Positions 1-10,133 of a stretch of 64,000 bases of DNA are shown one piece after another. The DNA lies in assembly GCA_947179155.2 (NCBI GenBank), contig OX359275.1:37754808-37818807 (forward strand), read 5' to 3'. Position 1 is the stretch's first letter. Each line of letters opens with the position of its first letter. The translations under genes and the position numbers were made by a program. The stretch comes from Hedera helix. Lineage: Eukaryota > Streptophyta > Magnoliopsida > Apiales > Araliaceae. The notes beneath the pieces were generated by a model. The model was given only the letters and a program-made list of their open reading frames with translations. It was not told where the DNA came from and did not search any database.

Positions 1-1
1 A

Positions 2-1993
2 GCTCCTGTTCTGACCATTCCATCAGGATCGGGAGAATTTGTCATATACAGCGATGCTTCAGGCAAAGGTCTAGGTTGTGTCCTTATGCAACATGGAAAG
101 GTTATAGCTTATGCCTCTCGACAACTCAAAGATTATGAGAAAAATTACCCTACTCATGATCTAGAGTTGGCAGCAGTCGTTTTCGCGTTGAAGATCTGGA
201 GACACTACTTGTACGGAGAGAAAGTGGATATCTATACGGATCATAAAAGTCTCAAGTATTTCTTCACCCAGAAGGAACTCAACATGCGACAACGACGTTG
301 GCTTGAGCTGTTGAAGGATTATGATCACACAATCCAGTATCACCCGGGAAAGGCGAACGTTGTAGCTGACGCTTTGAGCAGAAAATCTTATGCGAGTACA
401 AGTGCACTGCTGACAACACAAAAGCGTATTTTGTACGACTTGCAAAAGATGGAGATGGAGCTAAAGACACCAGGGACCCACTCGAAGATTGCTCACGTGC
501 AAGTAGAACCAGCTTTAATCGATAAAATTAAAGCTGCTCAAGCTACCGATCCGGAACTGATAAACATGATAAAGAAAGTACAAGAAGGTACCATTCCCGA
601 AGCAAGAATCGACGAGAAAGGAATACTTCGAGTCAACTCTCGACTCTGTGTTCCTAACGATCCTGAATTAAAGCATAAAATCATGATGGAGGCACACAAC
701 ACGCCATTTGCAATCCACCCTGGAGGTACCAAGATGTATCGAGATCTTCGACATACATTTTGGTGGAACAATATGAAAAGGGAGATTGCAGAGTTTATCT
801 CAAGGTGCTTAACTTGTCAACGTGTCAAGGCAGAGCATCAAGTACCTAAGGGTCCTTTACAACCACTTGAGGTTCCCGAATGGAAGTGGGAACACATCAA
901 TATGGATTTCGTGACGGGTCTTCCCAAAGTTTCTCAAGGCTTAGATGCAATTTGGGTCATCGTAGATAGATTGACCAAATCCGCTCATTTCTTGCCTATA
1001 CGAGAAAACTTTTCACTTGAACGTCTTGCCGGTATGTACATAAATGAGATCGTGAGATTGCATGGCATGCCAGTTTCCATAGTTTCTGATCGAGATCCTA
1101 GATTCACTTCACGCTTTTGGATCAGTCTACAAAAAGCTATGGGCACTGAACTACGTTTTAGTTCTGCATACCATCCTCAAACGGACGGACAATCGGAAAG
1201 GACGATCCAGACCCTCGAAGATCTTTTGAGACTTTGCGTACTAGATTTCAAAGGAAGTTGGGATAAGTACTTGCCATTGGTGGAATTTTCCTACAACAAC
1301 AGTTACCAAGCAAGTATAGGTATGGCTCCATTCGAGGCTTTATATGGACGCAAATGTCGCTCTCCAGTATGTTGGAATGAGGTAGGAGAAGCAAAACTGT
1401 TGGGACCCGAGTTGGTACGCTTGACGACCGAAAAGATCCAAATGATCCGACAACGAATACAGACAGCACAAGAACGACAAAAGAGTTATGCCGATCTTCA
1501 TCGGAGAGATGAGAGATTCAACGTCGGAGATCATGTATTCTTACGTGTTTCTCCATGGAAAGGGGTTACGAGATTCGGAAAGAGAGGAAAACTCAACCCT
1601 CGATTTATTGGCCCATTTGAAATCCTCGATCGGGTGGGAACTGTAGCTTACAGACTAGCCTTACCACCAAGTATGTCTCGCATCCATAACGTTTTTCACA
1701 TATCTATGTTACGTAAATATGTGAATGACCCAAACCACGTCATTGAGTTAGAACCAGACGTTATAGCAGAAGATTTAACGTATGAGGAAGTACCTGTTAA
1801 GATCCTAGATAAGAAGGAACAGATCTTACGCTCAAAGGTTATACCTCAAGTTAAGGTTTTATGGAGGAACCAAGATATTGAGGAAATGACCTGGGAGCTA
1901 GAATCTGAGATGAAGTCTAGGTATCCATACCTCTTCGAAATGCCAGGTACGTCAATTTCGGGGACGAAATTTCATAAGGAGGGGAGGTTGTAA
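2..1993 (+). CDS. pol: Ty3/gypsy (Tekay/Del-like chromovirus) polyprotein, C-terminal part
   Basis: The reading frame is already open at the left edge, so only the C-terminal part of the gag-pol polyprotein is present. In order it shows RNase H (IYSDASGKGLG; TDHKSLKYFF; ADALSRK), an integrase zinc finger of HHCC type (HPGGTKMYRDLR and CLTCQ), and the integrase core, whose acidic residues lie in MDFVTGLPK, VSDRDPRF and QTDGQSERTIQTLE. A chromodomain-like tail follows (EVPVKILDKKEQ; VKVLWRN; MTWELESEM). The chromodomain and domain order place it among plant chromoviruses, most like Tekay/Del. The frame runs without stops to 1993 and ends inside the first bases of the 3' LTR. Product: reverse transcription and integration of the element. 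There is no in-window frameshift, so the copy may be recent. The 5' half and 5' LTR lie outside the window. Confidence 0.93.
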   Translation, partial: APVLTIPSGSGEFVIYSDASGKGLGCVLMQHGKVIAYASRQLKDYEKNYPTHDLELAAVVFALKIWRHYLYGEKVDIYTDHKSLKYFFTQKELNMRQRRWLELLKDYDHTIQYHPGKANVVADALSRKSYASTSALLTTQKRILYDLQKMEMELKTPGTHSKIAHVQVEPALIDKIKAAQATDPELINMIKKVQEGTIPEARIDEKGILRVNSRLCVPNDPELKHKIMMEAHNTPFAIHPGGTKMYRDLRHTFWWNNMKREIAEFISRCLTCQRVKAEHQVPKGPLQPLEVPEWKWEHINMDFVTGLPKVSQGLDAIWVIVDRLTKSAHFLPIRENFSLERLAGMYINEIVRLHGMPVSIVSDRDPRFTSRFWISLQKAMGTELRFSSAYHPQTDGQSERTIQTLEDLLRLCVLDFKGSWDKYLPLVEFSYNNSYQASIGMAPFEALYGRKCRSPVCWNEVGEAKLLGPELVRLTTEKIQMIRQRIQTAQERQKSYADLHRRDERFNVGDHVFLRVSPWKGVTRFGKRGKLNPRFIGPFEILDRVGTVAYRLALPPSMSRIHNVFHISMLRKYVNDPNHVIELEPDVIAEDLTYEEVPVKILDKKEQILRSKVIPQVKVLWRNQDIEEMTWELESEMKSRYPYLFEMPGTSISGTKFHKEGRL

Positions 1994-2387
1994 GACCCCG
2001 AATTTATGAAATACAAAATTTAATTTTTCTTCATATATATTTTTCCTGAAACAGTAAATGGTTAAATTGACAAAATTGAAAGTTAAGGATGTTATGTGCA
2101 AATTTTATTTTGTCGGACAATATTCTTTTTGTCGGGGAATATTCGTTTTGTCGGGGAATATTCGGGCCGTACGACGGCGCCGAAATAACAAATTATTTGT
2201 GGACCCCACAACGGAATATTTGTCGGATATAGAAAACGACAGAAGTAACCTTTTTAAATAAAAATAGTCAACGGTGTTAACTGTTAAAATACCGGTGATA
2301 AAAGAATAGTAGCATACGGTAATTTATGGTATTTTCTGTAGCACACGGTACTCTACAGTAGCACACGGTATTGCACAGTGTCTCATA

Positions 2388-2625
2388 TTATTGGTCTGAT
2401 AATTGACACCGTAATTGTTACGCATCATTTCATCAATAATTGTCACTGCATAATATTTTATATTATCAATTCAATTATTGTTGCTACACAGTATTTTGCA
2501 TTATTGATTCAATAATTGTCATTACACTGTATTTCATATCATCGAGCCAATAATTGTTGGTGCACTGTAGTTTAAAATTATTGAATCTAATAATTGTCAC
2601 AGTAGCAAATACACTATAATTTATA
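2388..2625. repeat. Degenerate ~56-bp tandem repeats in the LTR
   Basis: About four imperfect units contain the core CAATAATTGTCATTACACTG followed by TATTATTGA-like sequence. They are preceded at 2300-2380 by short GTAGCACACGGTA repeats and followed near 2705 by an (AAAT)n microsatellite. All lie in U3 of the gypsy LTR. Confidence 0.7.
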
Positions 2626-2947
2626 TTATTAAATTAATAAAAATATGTAACGTGTTTCTTACATTATTGTGGTAACATAATTTTATATGTTGGACTCACA
2701 GGAAGAATAAATAAATAAATAAATAAATAAATAAAAAATAAAATAATTAATTTTACTATTTGAAATAGTAACGTGAATAGTGACGTGAATAGTACGTGAA
2801 TAGTAAGAAACATGTGGGACCCATTGTGGGGCCCACATGAAATGTGAGAAATGTGAGAATTTGCTGAAGAGTTGGTGGAGGCTGCGCAGCAGCCTCTGCT
2901 GAATTTTTTTTCTGTTCACCTACCACGCATAGTAACTTCTTTTCTCC

Positions 2948-2955
2948 TATAAATA
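2948..2955 (+). promoter_or_regulatory. TATA-like box in the gypsy LTR
   Basis: TATAAATA lies in the middle of the LTR, followed by GCTTGCTCAGCTGAA. It is the best candidate for the U3/R promoter of the element. Inferred from sequence alone. Confidence 0.5.
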
Positions 2956-3264
2956 GCTTGCTCAGCTGAATAGAAAAATCACACCTAAAACATAAAATTT
3001 TTCTATAAGAATTTTATGAGTTTTCTCTGAGAATAGTAAGGTTATTTTGAGAGTTTGAAAGCCAAAAGGAGTGCAGGAATTTTTCAAGTTGATCAACCTC
3101 ATTTAAATCAATATCCAGTCACGTGTTAAGGTAAGGGGTATCACTCTTTTCATCATCATAAATGGATATTATTTTCTTTCTTACTTGAAGGGATTATCAT
3201 TCTTTGATTCTCGAAAATAATATCGTTTCTTTCTTGTGCCATTTATTTCCATGTATTAAATTGT

Positions 3265-3519
3265 GGGAATAATCTTACGGCGCGGTTTACCGCCTGTTGG
3301 TGAATAACCTTTTGTATTCATTCCTTATTAATCTTTGAGAATAACCTTACGGTGCGGATTACGCCTGTTTGGTGAATAACTCTTCGTGTTCAAATTCTAT
3401 TAAATTGTGGGAATAACCTTACGGTGCGGATTACGCCTGTTTGGTGAATAACTATTCGTATTCAAATTGATGGGAATAACCTTACGGTGCGGATTATCGC
3501 CTGTTGGTGAATAACCCTT
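3265..3519. repeat. Tandem array of ~63-75 bp units in the LTR
   Basis: Four units start GGGAATAACCTTACGGTGCG and contain GCCTGTTTGGTGAATAAC. The two central copies are nearly identical and the outer ones diverge. The array sits downstream of the TATA box, within the transcribed part of the LTR. Confidence 0.85.
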
Positions 3520-4173
3520 GTTATTTGTCTCGTGTGGAAATAATTTGTCTACACGAATTATCACATAACACTTTTATTCCATATTCGTAAGTGATATCAT
3601 TTTCCTTTATACTCATAAGGGATACCATCTTTTTCATCTTCCATTATTCAAACTTACTATGGTAAGGGATATTAATTCCCTTCACCTTTTGTTAATCAAA
3701 CCTGCTACGGTAAATGATATTATTTTCTTCCATACACCTAAATCGAAACTTATTGTGGAACTATTGCTTCTATAATTCCTGAAAATATTATATGTTCCAT
3801 AATAGTTGAATTTCATTAGTTTAACTGAACCTTCCTATTTTCTGAACATTTCTATTGAACTGTAATCGTTATTCTGAACTGTGGATCTTGAATATCATTT
3901 TTAAATTTCACTCCACATCATGTTGGCAATTTGGACATTATTTGAATCTGCACAAAGTAAACTTCCGATACTTATTGTTTATCCTGTTCTTCTGTTCATC
4001 ATTTGTATCACTGTTATTTGTATTAATCATCAAGAATCAAGCTGTTGTGAATATCTGTGGCCGGGGGCACAGATGTGATATAATTGTTGAACAGATGATA
4101 GGTTAAAGGCGATATACTAGGTTAAAGGCGATACATCTGTTCGGTGTCTTTTATGACACGTGGTGAATGTTCT

Positions 4174-4330
4174 CTTTGGCCCGTAGTGCAAAGATGAACT
4201 GTTGGTTGGTATGATTATGACCAAAGGCTGAATCTGGTATAATCATGACCGTTGGTGTTATATTGAATGTCTTTGGCCCGTAGTGCAAAGACGAACTGTT
4301 GATCTGCATGATTATGACCAGGAACTGTGA
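4174..4330. repeat. Two-copy direct repeat in the LTR
   Basis: CTTTGGCCCGTAGTGCAAAG followed by a GAACTGTTG and ATGATTATGACC context occurs at about 4174 and again at about 4271 (period roughly 97 bp). A shorter doublet, AGGTTAAAGGCGATA, lies just before, near 4100-4130. Confidence 0.7.
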
Positions 4331-4869
4331 AGTTGTATTATCTTGACTAATGGTATTTCAGATGATAAAAGTTGATGATATTTTTACTAAAAAGAGAAGC
4401 GAGTGGACATTATAGTCTGCATTATTCTTCTAATAGATTGCTCATTCCGCTGCTATTATTGATCTGAACGTTGTTTAAGAATTTAACTGCAGTTTTTGAT
4501 ATAAACCTTGTAGTCTATTGTATTCTATCAAGAACTCAACTGTTGAAGGCTAATGATAAATTATTCGTCATTATCTTAGTCATGATATTTCTTACTGGGC
4601 TATTTGAGCTCACCCTTTCTTTTCGTTCCATTGTTTTTCAACAGGAGATGAGAACGTAACGGGGTCTAGCCGGGGAATGGAGTGAGAGTGCGGGGATAGC
4701 TATCATAGTCTTCACGTGTTATAAAATAGTGTGGCAATAATAATGAAGACTTAGTTGTGTTGTATTATCCACTGTATTGTTGTACGTTGTATTTCATTGT
4801 AATAATTTTGTTGTAGTCTTTTGACGACTCAAGTTTGGGCTGTGTGGGCCTAGATTTGGGGGCGTCACA

Positions 4870-6379
4870 TCCTCCTCCTCCTTCTTCTTCTTCTTCACCG
4901 TCCCATTCTCTGCCTCTTCATCTCCTATTTAAATATATTAAAAATTATAGTCCACCAAATTCAAGTTCCTAGATATAGTCTTTTTGGTTTGCCGGAAAAA
5001 TCAATAGACTAAATTTAGCCTGTCTGCTGGAGATGGCCTTATAGACATACTAAGGGTACCGATATTGTAGTAAGTTCCCCCTTTATTACCAGTTTGCCAT
5101 TCATTCGTCTTTCACCAAGTCGAAGATTATTTCGACTCAAAGGAAGAGGATTATCCGATATATTGTGTTGGGCCCAGCCCCACTTATTTGGCGTTCATAG
5201 GATAGGCGTGACACAACTTCCCAACTGGGTTAATGACAGGAAAAGAAACTTCTCAACAGAGTCGGATAACTGAAATAATTCATTATATTTCTGATTTGAA
5301 TCATTTTATACTCTTAAAAAAAAATTACAAATTTGTCAGGTCTAGGAATAGTTAATTTCATTATTCTCAGATAACCAAACATAATTTTTTATTATTTATT
5401 TTATAAGAATGAATTATTTCATTTTCATTCCTACAATTCAAACGTAATATTAGAGAAATTAAAATGCATTATCATCTCTGATAGACTAGAACAGAAAGAA
5501 ATAAAATCAAACGATTAAGACGGTTATAATTGAGTAAATAAAAGAGTTTGATATTTTTACAAGTAAAAATAATAATTTCATAAAAATTTCCTCACATGAA
5601 TAATAAGCGAGTCTCACCCTTATGTGAAAGAAAAACTTGTAAAATTATAATTTTCACTTATAGAAATATCAATTCTCTAAACCAACCATAAAACCTTATG
5701 ACAAGCCCGCGTACAGAGACTGAGAAACACATACTAGTGTAACAAGCCTTGGCCAATGCTGAAGCAAGTTTCATTAACAAAAATAAATATCACAAACATG
5801 GGGCAACTATAAGATCTTTTTTCTTTACTCCAATCCAGTTAGGTTATAATAAGAGGAGAGTTCACTACTATAAAATCTCATCCAGATAAATCAGACCCAA
5901 ACCTGAAAACACCTGTAGGCGAGATAAGTCCTTGTACCATTCCATTTTTGCATAGAAAATATTTCTAATATTTGATACTGTGTTTGCCAAACGCACCCTT
6001 GCTTGTGTCACAATACAGATAAGACCAATACAAAACAGTGGCATAAGATGAAGGAAATAGCTGTGATGTAAATTGGGCGTTATAACGTGTCCCTAGTTTC
6101 TAGTGCTATTGTTCTAAAACATCCAGTACAATTCTGCCAAATGAGTTGAACCTTTTCAAAACATGGTCCGAAAACCATGTATGTAACATTCAATACCTTA
6201 GACCACTAACAATCCTTCTCTAGGATCTGGCAAAAAATCAGTCATTGCCATTCTAAGCAAGCATGGAAAATTGGAAACACCGTAACATAAGTTGAAAAAT
6301 TAACTTAATTTACATTGAAAAATACACTCGATCCACAGAGAGAGAGAGAGAGTCATGGGGATAAGTTCATAAAGTGAAG
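4870..6379. other. Intergenic, 3' flank of APC11
   Basis: A short CCT/CTT-rich microsatellite at 4870-4900 marks the insertion point of the gypsy element. The rest is AT-rich with no coding potential. The part next to 6380 is probably the 3' UTR and downstream flank of the minus-strand APC11 gene. I see no RNA gene or element with clear ends here. Confidence 0.5.
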
Positions 6380-9300
6380 TCATTCTTTAAACTGCCACTC
6401 TCTTCGGCACATGGGGCAATGTGCTTGAGGAGTCTGTGAATTCACCCACTTCAGGATACAATGAAGATGAAATGCATGGTTGCATGCACCCCATACTGCA
6501 AGACGAAAGGTTAAATTAGTTTAAGTATTATCAGTTTTCAGAATTCACAAAACTAATTAAATCCTCTCCCCATTTATGCATTCAAACATCCTCTATAAGA
6601 TGGCATGATACCAATCAAACCTAAGATGGTCGGTAGAACAATAATTATCGGATCAGTGACCACTACATTTTAAAATTGAGTTTAACTAGTCCTATAAAAA
6701 CAGCAAGCTGTCTCCAAAAATTTCAAGGTGTAAACAGGTAAATCAAAGCATGGAAACAACTAGCTTAGACGGGGACATGCTCATGATTTTCCGAAAATGG
6801 ATGTAGTATGACGCTTTGATACTTGTACTCCGTTTCAGAATGCTTCAATCCATCAATGTGTTGGAAGGCCTTTGTGAGTTGCTGAGTGCCCAAAAGACTT
6901 GGCATATGGCAGCAGCATCGAGAAACAGTCAACCATCTCAGGGATAAGCACTTGGCAAGATTTATGCGAGTATAACAATCCACAAAGAGCAATTAGTTTG
7001 CTGGGTCCTAAGTATGTGTCATTGAGTCTGCAGTGGGTCTAGTAGAGGATACAGGAATTCGACCTAGTGGGTGCAACTAACATAATAAAGAAATTGAAAA
7101 AAAAAATTGAACCAAAATAAAAATGCAACGAGGACAAGAGTTAAAAGTCACAATAAAAAATTTGAAACTAAAATTTCCAATAAAGAATTTTGCAATTATA
7201 TAAGATATACATGATATGTATGATCAAAACAAACAAAATCTTTAGGGTGATTCACAAAAAAGTTCTTGGCATGAAATATCAAACCCAAGAGGCTAAATAA
7301 GCACATCAGAAGTTAAACATAATAACAATTAAGGAGGTAGTGCCAAGGAATAAGTACAAAGCAAATGACGTACTTAGCGGACAATCATCCCCAGGGAGTT
7401 TACAATCAGGACAACAACCATCAAAAGCCATTCTACATATCCCACATGTTTCATCTTGGGCATCCCAAGTCCATGAGGCTACAGCATGCCACCTATAATT
7501 GATTAGGGGCAACAAAATTTAAGAAGGCTCCTGCACTACTTAATACTTCGTCCATTCCAGATTATAAGATTATTATTGACTTTTAAAAGTAAATTTGAGA
7601 CATTTTCAAAATCAAAATTAAGATGATTCATTGAAAATTATGAAACAATAAATCTTACAAAGAGTAGTATTTGTTAGATAGTTCACAATATTCATTATTG
7701 TATTGACTAAAATTAAAAAAGTCCATGCCAATTTTGAATTTGAAAATATTTTAAGTTGAATTCAAAAAGTCAATAATTTTTTTATATTATGGAATGGAGG
7801 GATAACTTTATTAAATAAGGACTAGAGAAAGTAAACTTACTCTGTCCATAAGTCCACCAGCATAACATGGAGGAATGGGTCAAGAGAAAAGTAATTGTAA
7901 GAACTTTAAATAATGTCATGTTGGATAAGAAAGTAACATGAAAAGCTTCGACTCTGCTTACAACAACAATGTGCCACACAAACGGAAAAACTAAATAGTC
8001 TAAAGACAGAGGGTTTGCGAAAACACAGTTTGATAGGGCACAATGAATTATAAACATTTTCAAATCATAATTAGCAATAAATAGACAACCAATGCACCCG
8101 ATTATTTTTCAATAGATAAGCCTTCTTGCATTAATCTTAATTGATAGGATTTTCTTATGAAACTGACACAATACATCCAATGATTTAACCAAAAAGAAAA
8201 CAACGAAACTCAAAAATGCCATCATTTATCAACAACAAAAAAAAAAAAACTAAAGCTCGCTTGTGTGTTTTGTTATAATCGTTTACAATACTATGGTAAT
8301 TTGTGAATATATTCCAAAGCTGCTTATTTCTAAATCCAACAAAATGTTACAAGCTTGAAATCATAAATGATGGCCCTTTTTTAAATCAAAAAAAAATGCT
8401 GGTGATGGCTAGTAATTTGACAGCCTTTTTCCATTTGTACTGGATGGTATCACCAAACTTAAAATTAATAATATCAAGGTATCAAGATGTAATAATATTT
8501 TTTAAGAAGCGGATGAACAAAACAAGGAGAGGATGCTAAACAACTAGGTAACAGGCAACAAAAATCGAACTTCGTCTCCTTCTTTCCGTCTACATAGCCC
8601 ATGAACAGGTGTAGAAGGAAACTATTAGAGGCTAATGATTAACTCTCTTGCCAGTTGTTGATATATTGGGTACAACATTATTAGTTGCAAGCCAATATGA
8701 ATAGAAAAAACAGGTGACATTGAGAATAGACTGCAATTCCATAACAAGAAAATTAACAACAGGTGACATTGACTATCCTACATAAAAGTGCAAAAATCGA
8801 ATAGAGTGCCAAATTGGTTTTCTTCAAGAGACACTATGACATATACCTCTAGCTGGGTGTTAAGGTATGATAAGTGTTTTGAGAGGCAAGGTCTATTTTC
8901 CTCAAAAAAACACAAGTTAAGCATTTGTTTTTTTCGGAGCACTGACCAAATGATATGTTTTAATAGATTTAAGTTAGATTGACAACTCTATTAGCATCAT
9001 CAAAGCACAAGGATCTCGTTGACTTTCTAGTCACAGTTCAAGCTTCAAGTCTACACAAGCTTTTTAGCTCTACTTAATTCCTCAATCTAACATCATCCAA
9101 AAAATACCAGATGCTGCTTGCCTAAAAGATACAGACCACTTCAGTGTTCTTGTTTTTTATTGGCACCTCATAAACTTAAATTCTGACCGAATAATTAATT
9201 TGAAAGTAAGAACATCAACAGGCAAATATATAAATGCCAGGAAGAAATTAAGAATTACAGAAATAACTATAGATTTTACAAACTATTAACACCATATATC

Positions 9301-9528
9301 CCAAATTTCCAATTTCATATAATTATGCTAAACCCCTTATGATACAATCTACGTTAATAATTCAGAAATACAGTAGCAATACATGATTAAGCTCCATCTT
9401 AAAGGAATTATATACAAGCTAAACAAAACAAAACATTAACAGCGTATAAGCTCAAATAATATGCAAGCATCACCATATAAATAAAGACAGAGAAAACAAA
9501 TGAGCATACGTAAGATTTTAACTTTCAT
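6380..9528 (-). CDS. APC11: Anaphase-promoting complex subunit 11 (RING-H2 subunit)
   Basis: Small RING subunit of the APC/C ubiquitin ligase, which recruits the E2 and drives cell-cycle proteolysis in the nucleus and cytosol. Coding exons on the minus strand: exon 1 at about 9509-9528 (MKVKIL plus part of R), exon 2 at 7374-7492, exon 3 at 6380-6495. The product is 84 residues, the family length. It is near identical to plant APC11, with zinc ligands C23, C26, C34/C37, C44, C51, H53, H56, H58, C59, C73 and C76, and ends REWQFKE. The exon 2/3 junction is canonical GT-AG. The exon 1/2 junction is not: the frame needs a 20-nt exon 1 ending CG, but the only GT donor leaves 19 nt. A canonical splice would then give a stop almost at once. 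Either splicing is non-canonical, one base is missing, or this copy is damaged. A 5'-UTR exon (about 9642-9770) is supported by a donor at 9640-9641 and an acceptor just above 9539. A retroelement lies directly upstream. Confidence 0.9.
7546..7802. mobile_element. Stowaway-like MITE in APC11 intron 1
   Basis: Terminal inverted repeats CTTCGTCCATTCCAGATTAT and the complement of ATATTATGGAATGGAGGGA are flanked by TA at 7544-7545 and 7803-7804. Length is 257 bp, AT-rich and non-coding. These traits fit Tc1/mariner-derived Stowaway MITEs. Confidence 0.75.
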
Positions 9529-9641
9529 TTCCTTGGACCCTGCAAAATCATCAAATAATTCAATTAAAATTGTTATATACAGGGACCATGTAATAAAACT
9601 GGAAAATTAGATGTAATACCACAAGTTTCGAAAGAAAGAAC

Positions 9642-9770
9642 CTGCTTGAACTTCAAAAAGCTGCTAAAAGTAAAAGATACAGTTGAATTCCAGCAGATTA
9701 ATCGAATGGAGATCGAACATATGCAGAGATATAGAACTGAAAAAGTTTTTAGGGCTAAATATCTTTTTTG
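9642..9770 (-). other. Probable 5'-UTR exon of APC11
   Basis: On the minus strand, sequence ending TTCAAGCAG is followed by a GT donor at 9641-9640. The matching acceptor (TTTTGCAG) leads to GGTCCAAGGAAATG just before the APC11 start codon. The exon runs up to the 5-bp target duplication of the retroelement, so the element sits in or immediately upstream of the leader. Inferred; no transcript evidence. Confidence 0.5.
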
Positions 9771-9775
9771 GGCAA

Positions 9776-10103
9776 TGTAAGGAATAGGCAGGGCATTATA
9801 GTCTATTCATCATTTTAGTGAAGGGCGATGTCGTCTTTTGCTAATTCCTTTCACATGTTCAGAGAGGTAGTCCAGTTTACTTCGTTCTAGTAGGATCATG
9901 ATTGTAAGGGAGTATATATTACTCAGATATCTTCTGTAAAAGGGCATGAATGAATTGAATCAGTATCTTCTTCCCCAATCTTCTTCTGTTTCTCCCTCAT
10001 TTCTTCTGTTTTCTTCCCCAATATTAATTCTGTTCTAACAATTCCTTGCATAATTCACCTGTTAAGCTCTGTTGCTGCACTAGTGATCTTCAGAATCATT
10101 ACA
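9776..10103 (+). repeat. 5' LTR of the gene-capturing element
   Basis: 328 bp, TG...CA. It carries a TATATA stretch at about 9913-9918 and a CT-rich tract (TCTTCTTCCCC region). It differs from the 3' LTR only near 9805 (A versus T), as judged by eye across the full length. Confidence 0.95.
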
Positions 10104-10105
10104 AT

Positions 10106-10117
10106 TGGTATCAGAGC
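10106..10117 (+). other. Primer-binding site (tRNA-iMet type)
   Basis: TGGTATCAGAGC begins two bases after the 5' LTR and is the standard plant LTR-element site complementary to the 3' end of initiator tRNA-Met. Confidence 0.9.
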
Positions 10118-10133
10118 CACCGAACCTGCATCT

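Larger units (their letters stand above)
1989..4869 (+). mobile_element. 3' LTR of the Ty3/gypsy element
   Basis: The LTR begins TGTAAGACCCCG directly after a purine-rich polypurine tract (about 1974-1988) and ends GGGCGTCACA, so it has the TG...CA boundaries of chromovirus LTRs. Length is about 2.88 kb. A TATA-like box (TATAAATA) lies at 2948-2955. Internal tandem repeats occur at 2388-2625, 3265-3519 and 4174-4330. The likely 5-bp target duplication would be TCCTC at 4870-4874, but the 5' copy is outside the window, so this cannot be confirmed. Confidence 0.85.

Noticed and set aside
6765..6992. 75-codon minus-strand open frame in APC11 intron 2
   Set aside because: It lies wholly inside an intron supported by a good GT-AG pair, has no recognised homologue, and no splice context of its own.
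7782..8063. Hydrophobic 93-codon minus-strand frame in APC11 intron 1
   Set aside because: AT-rich DNA at the edge of a MITE gives hydrophobic-looking translations by chance; no start context or homology.
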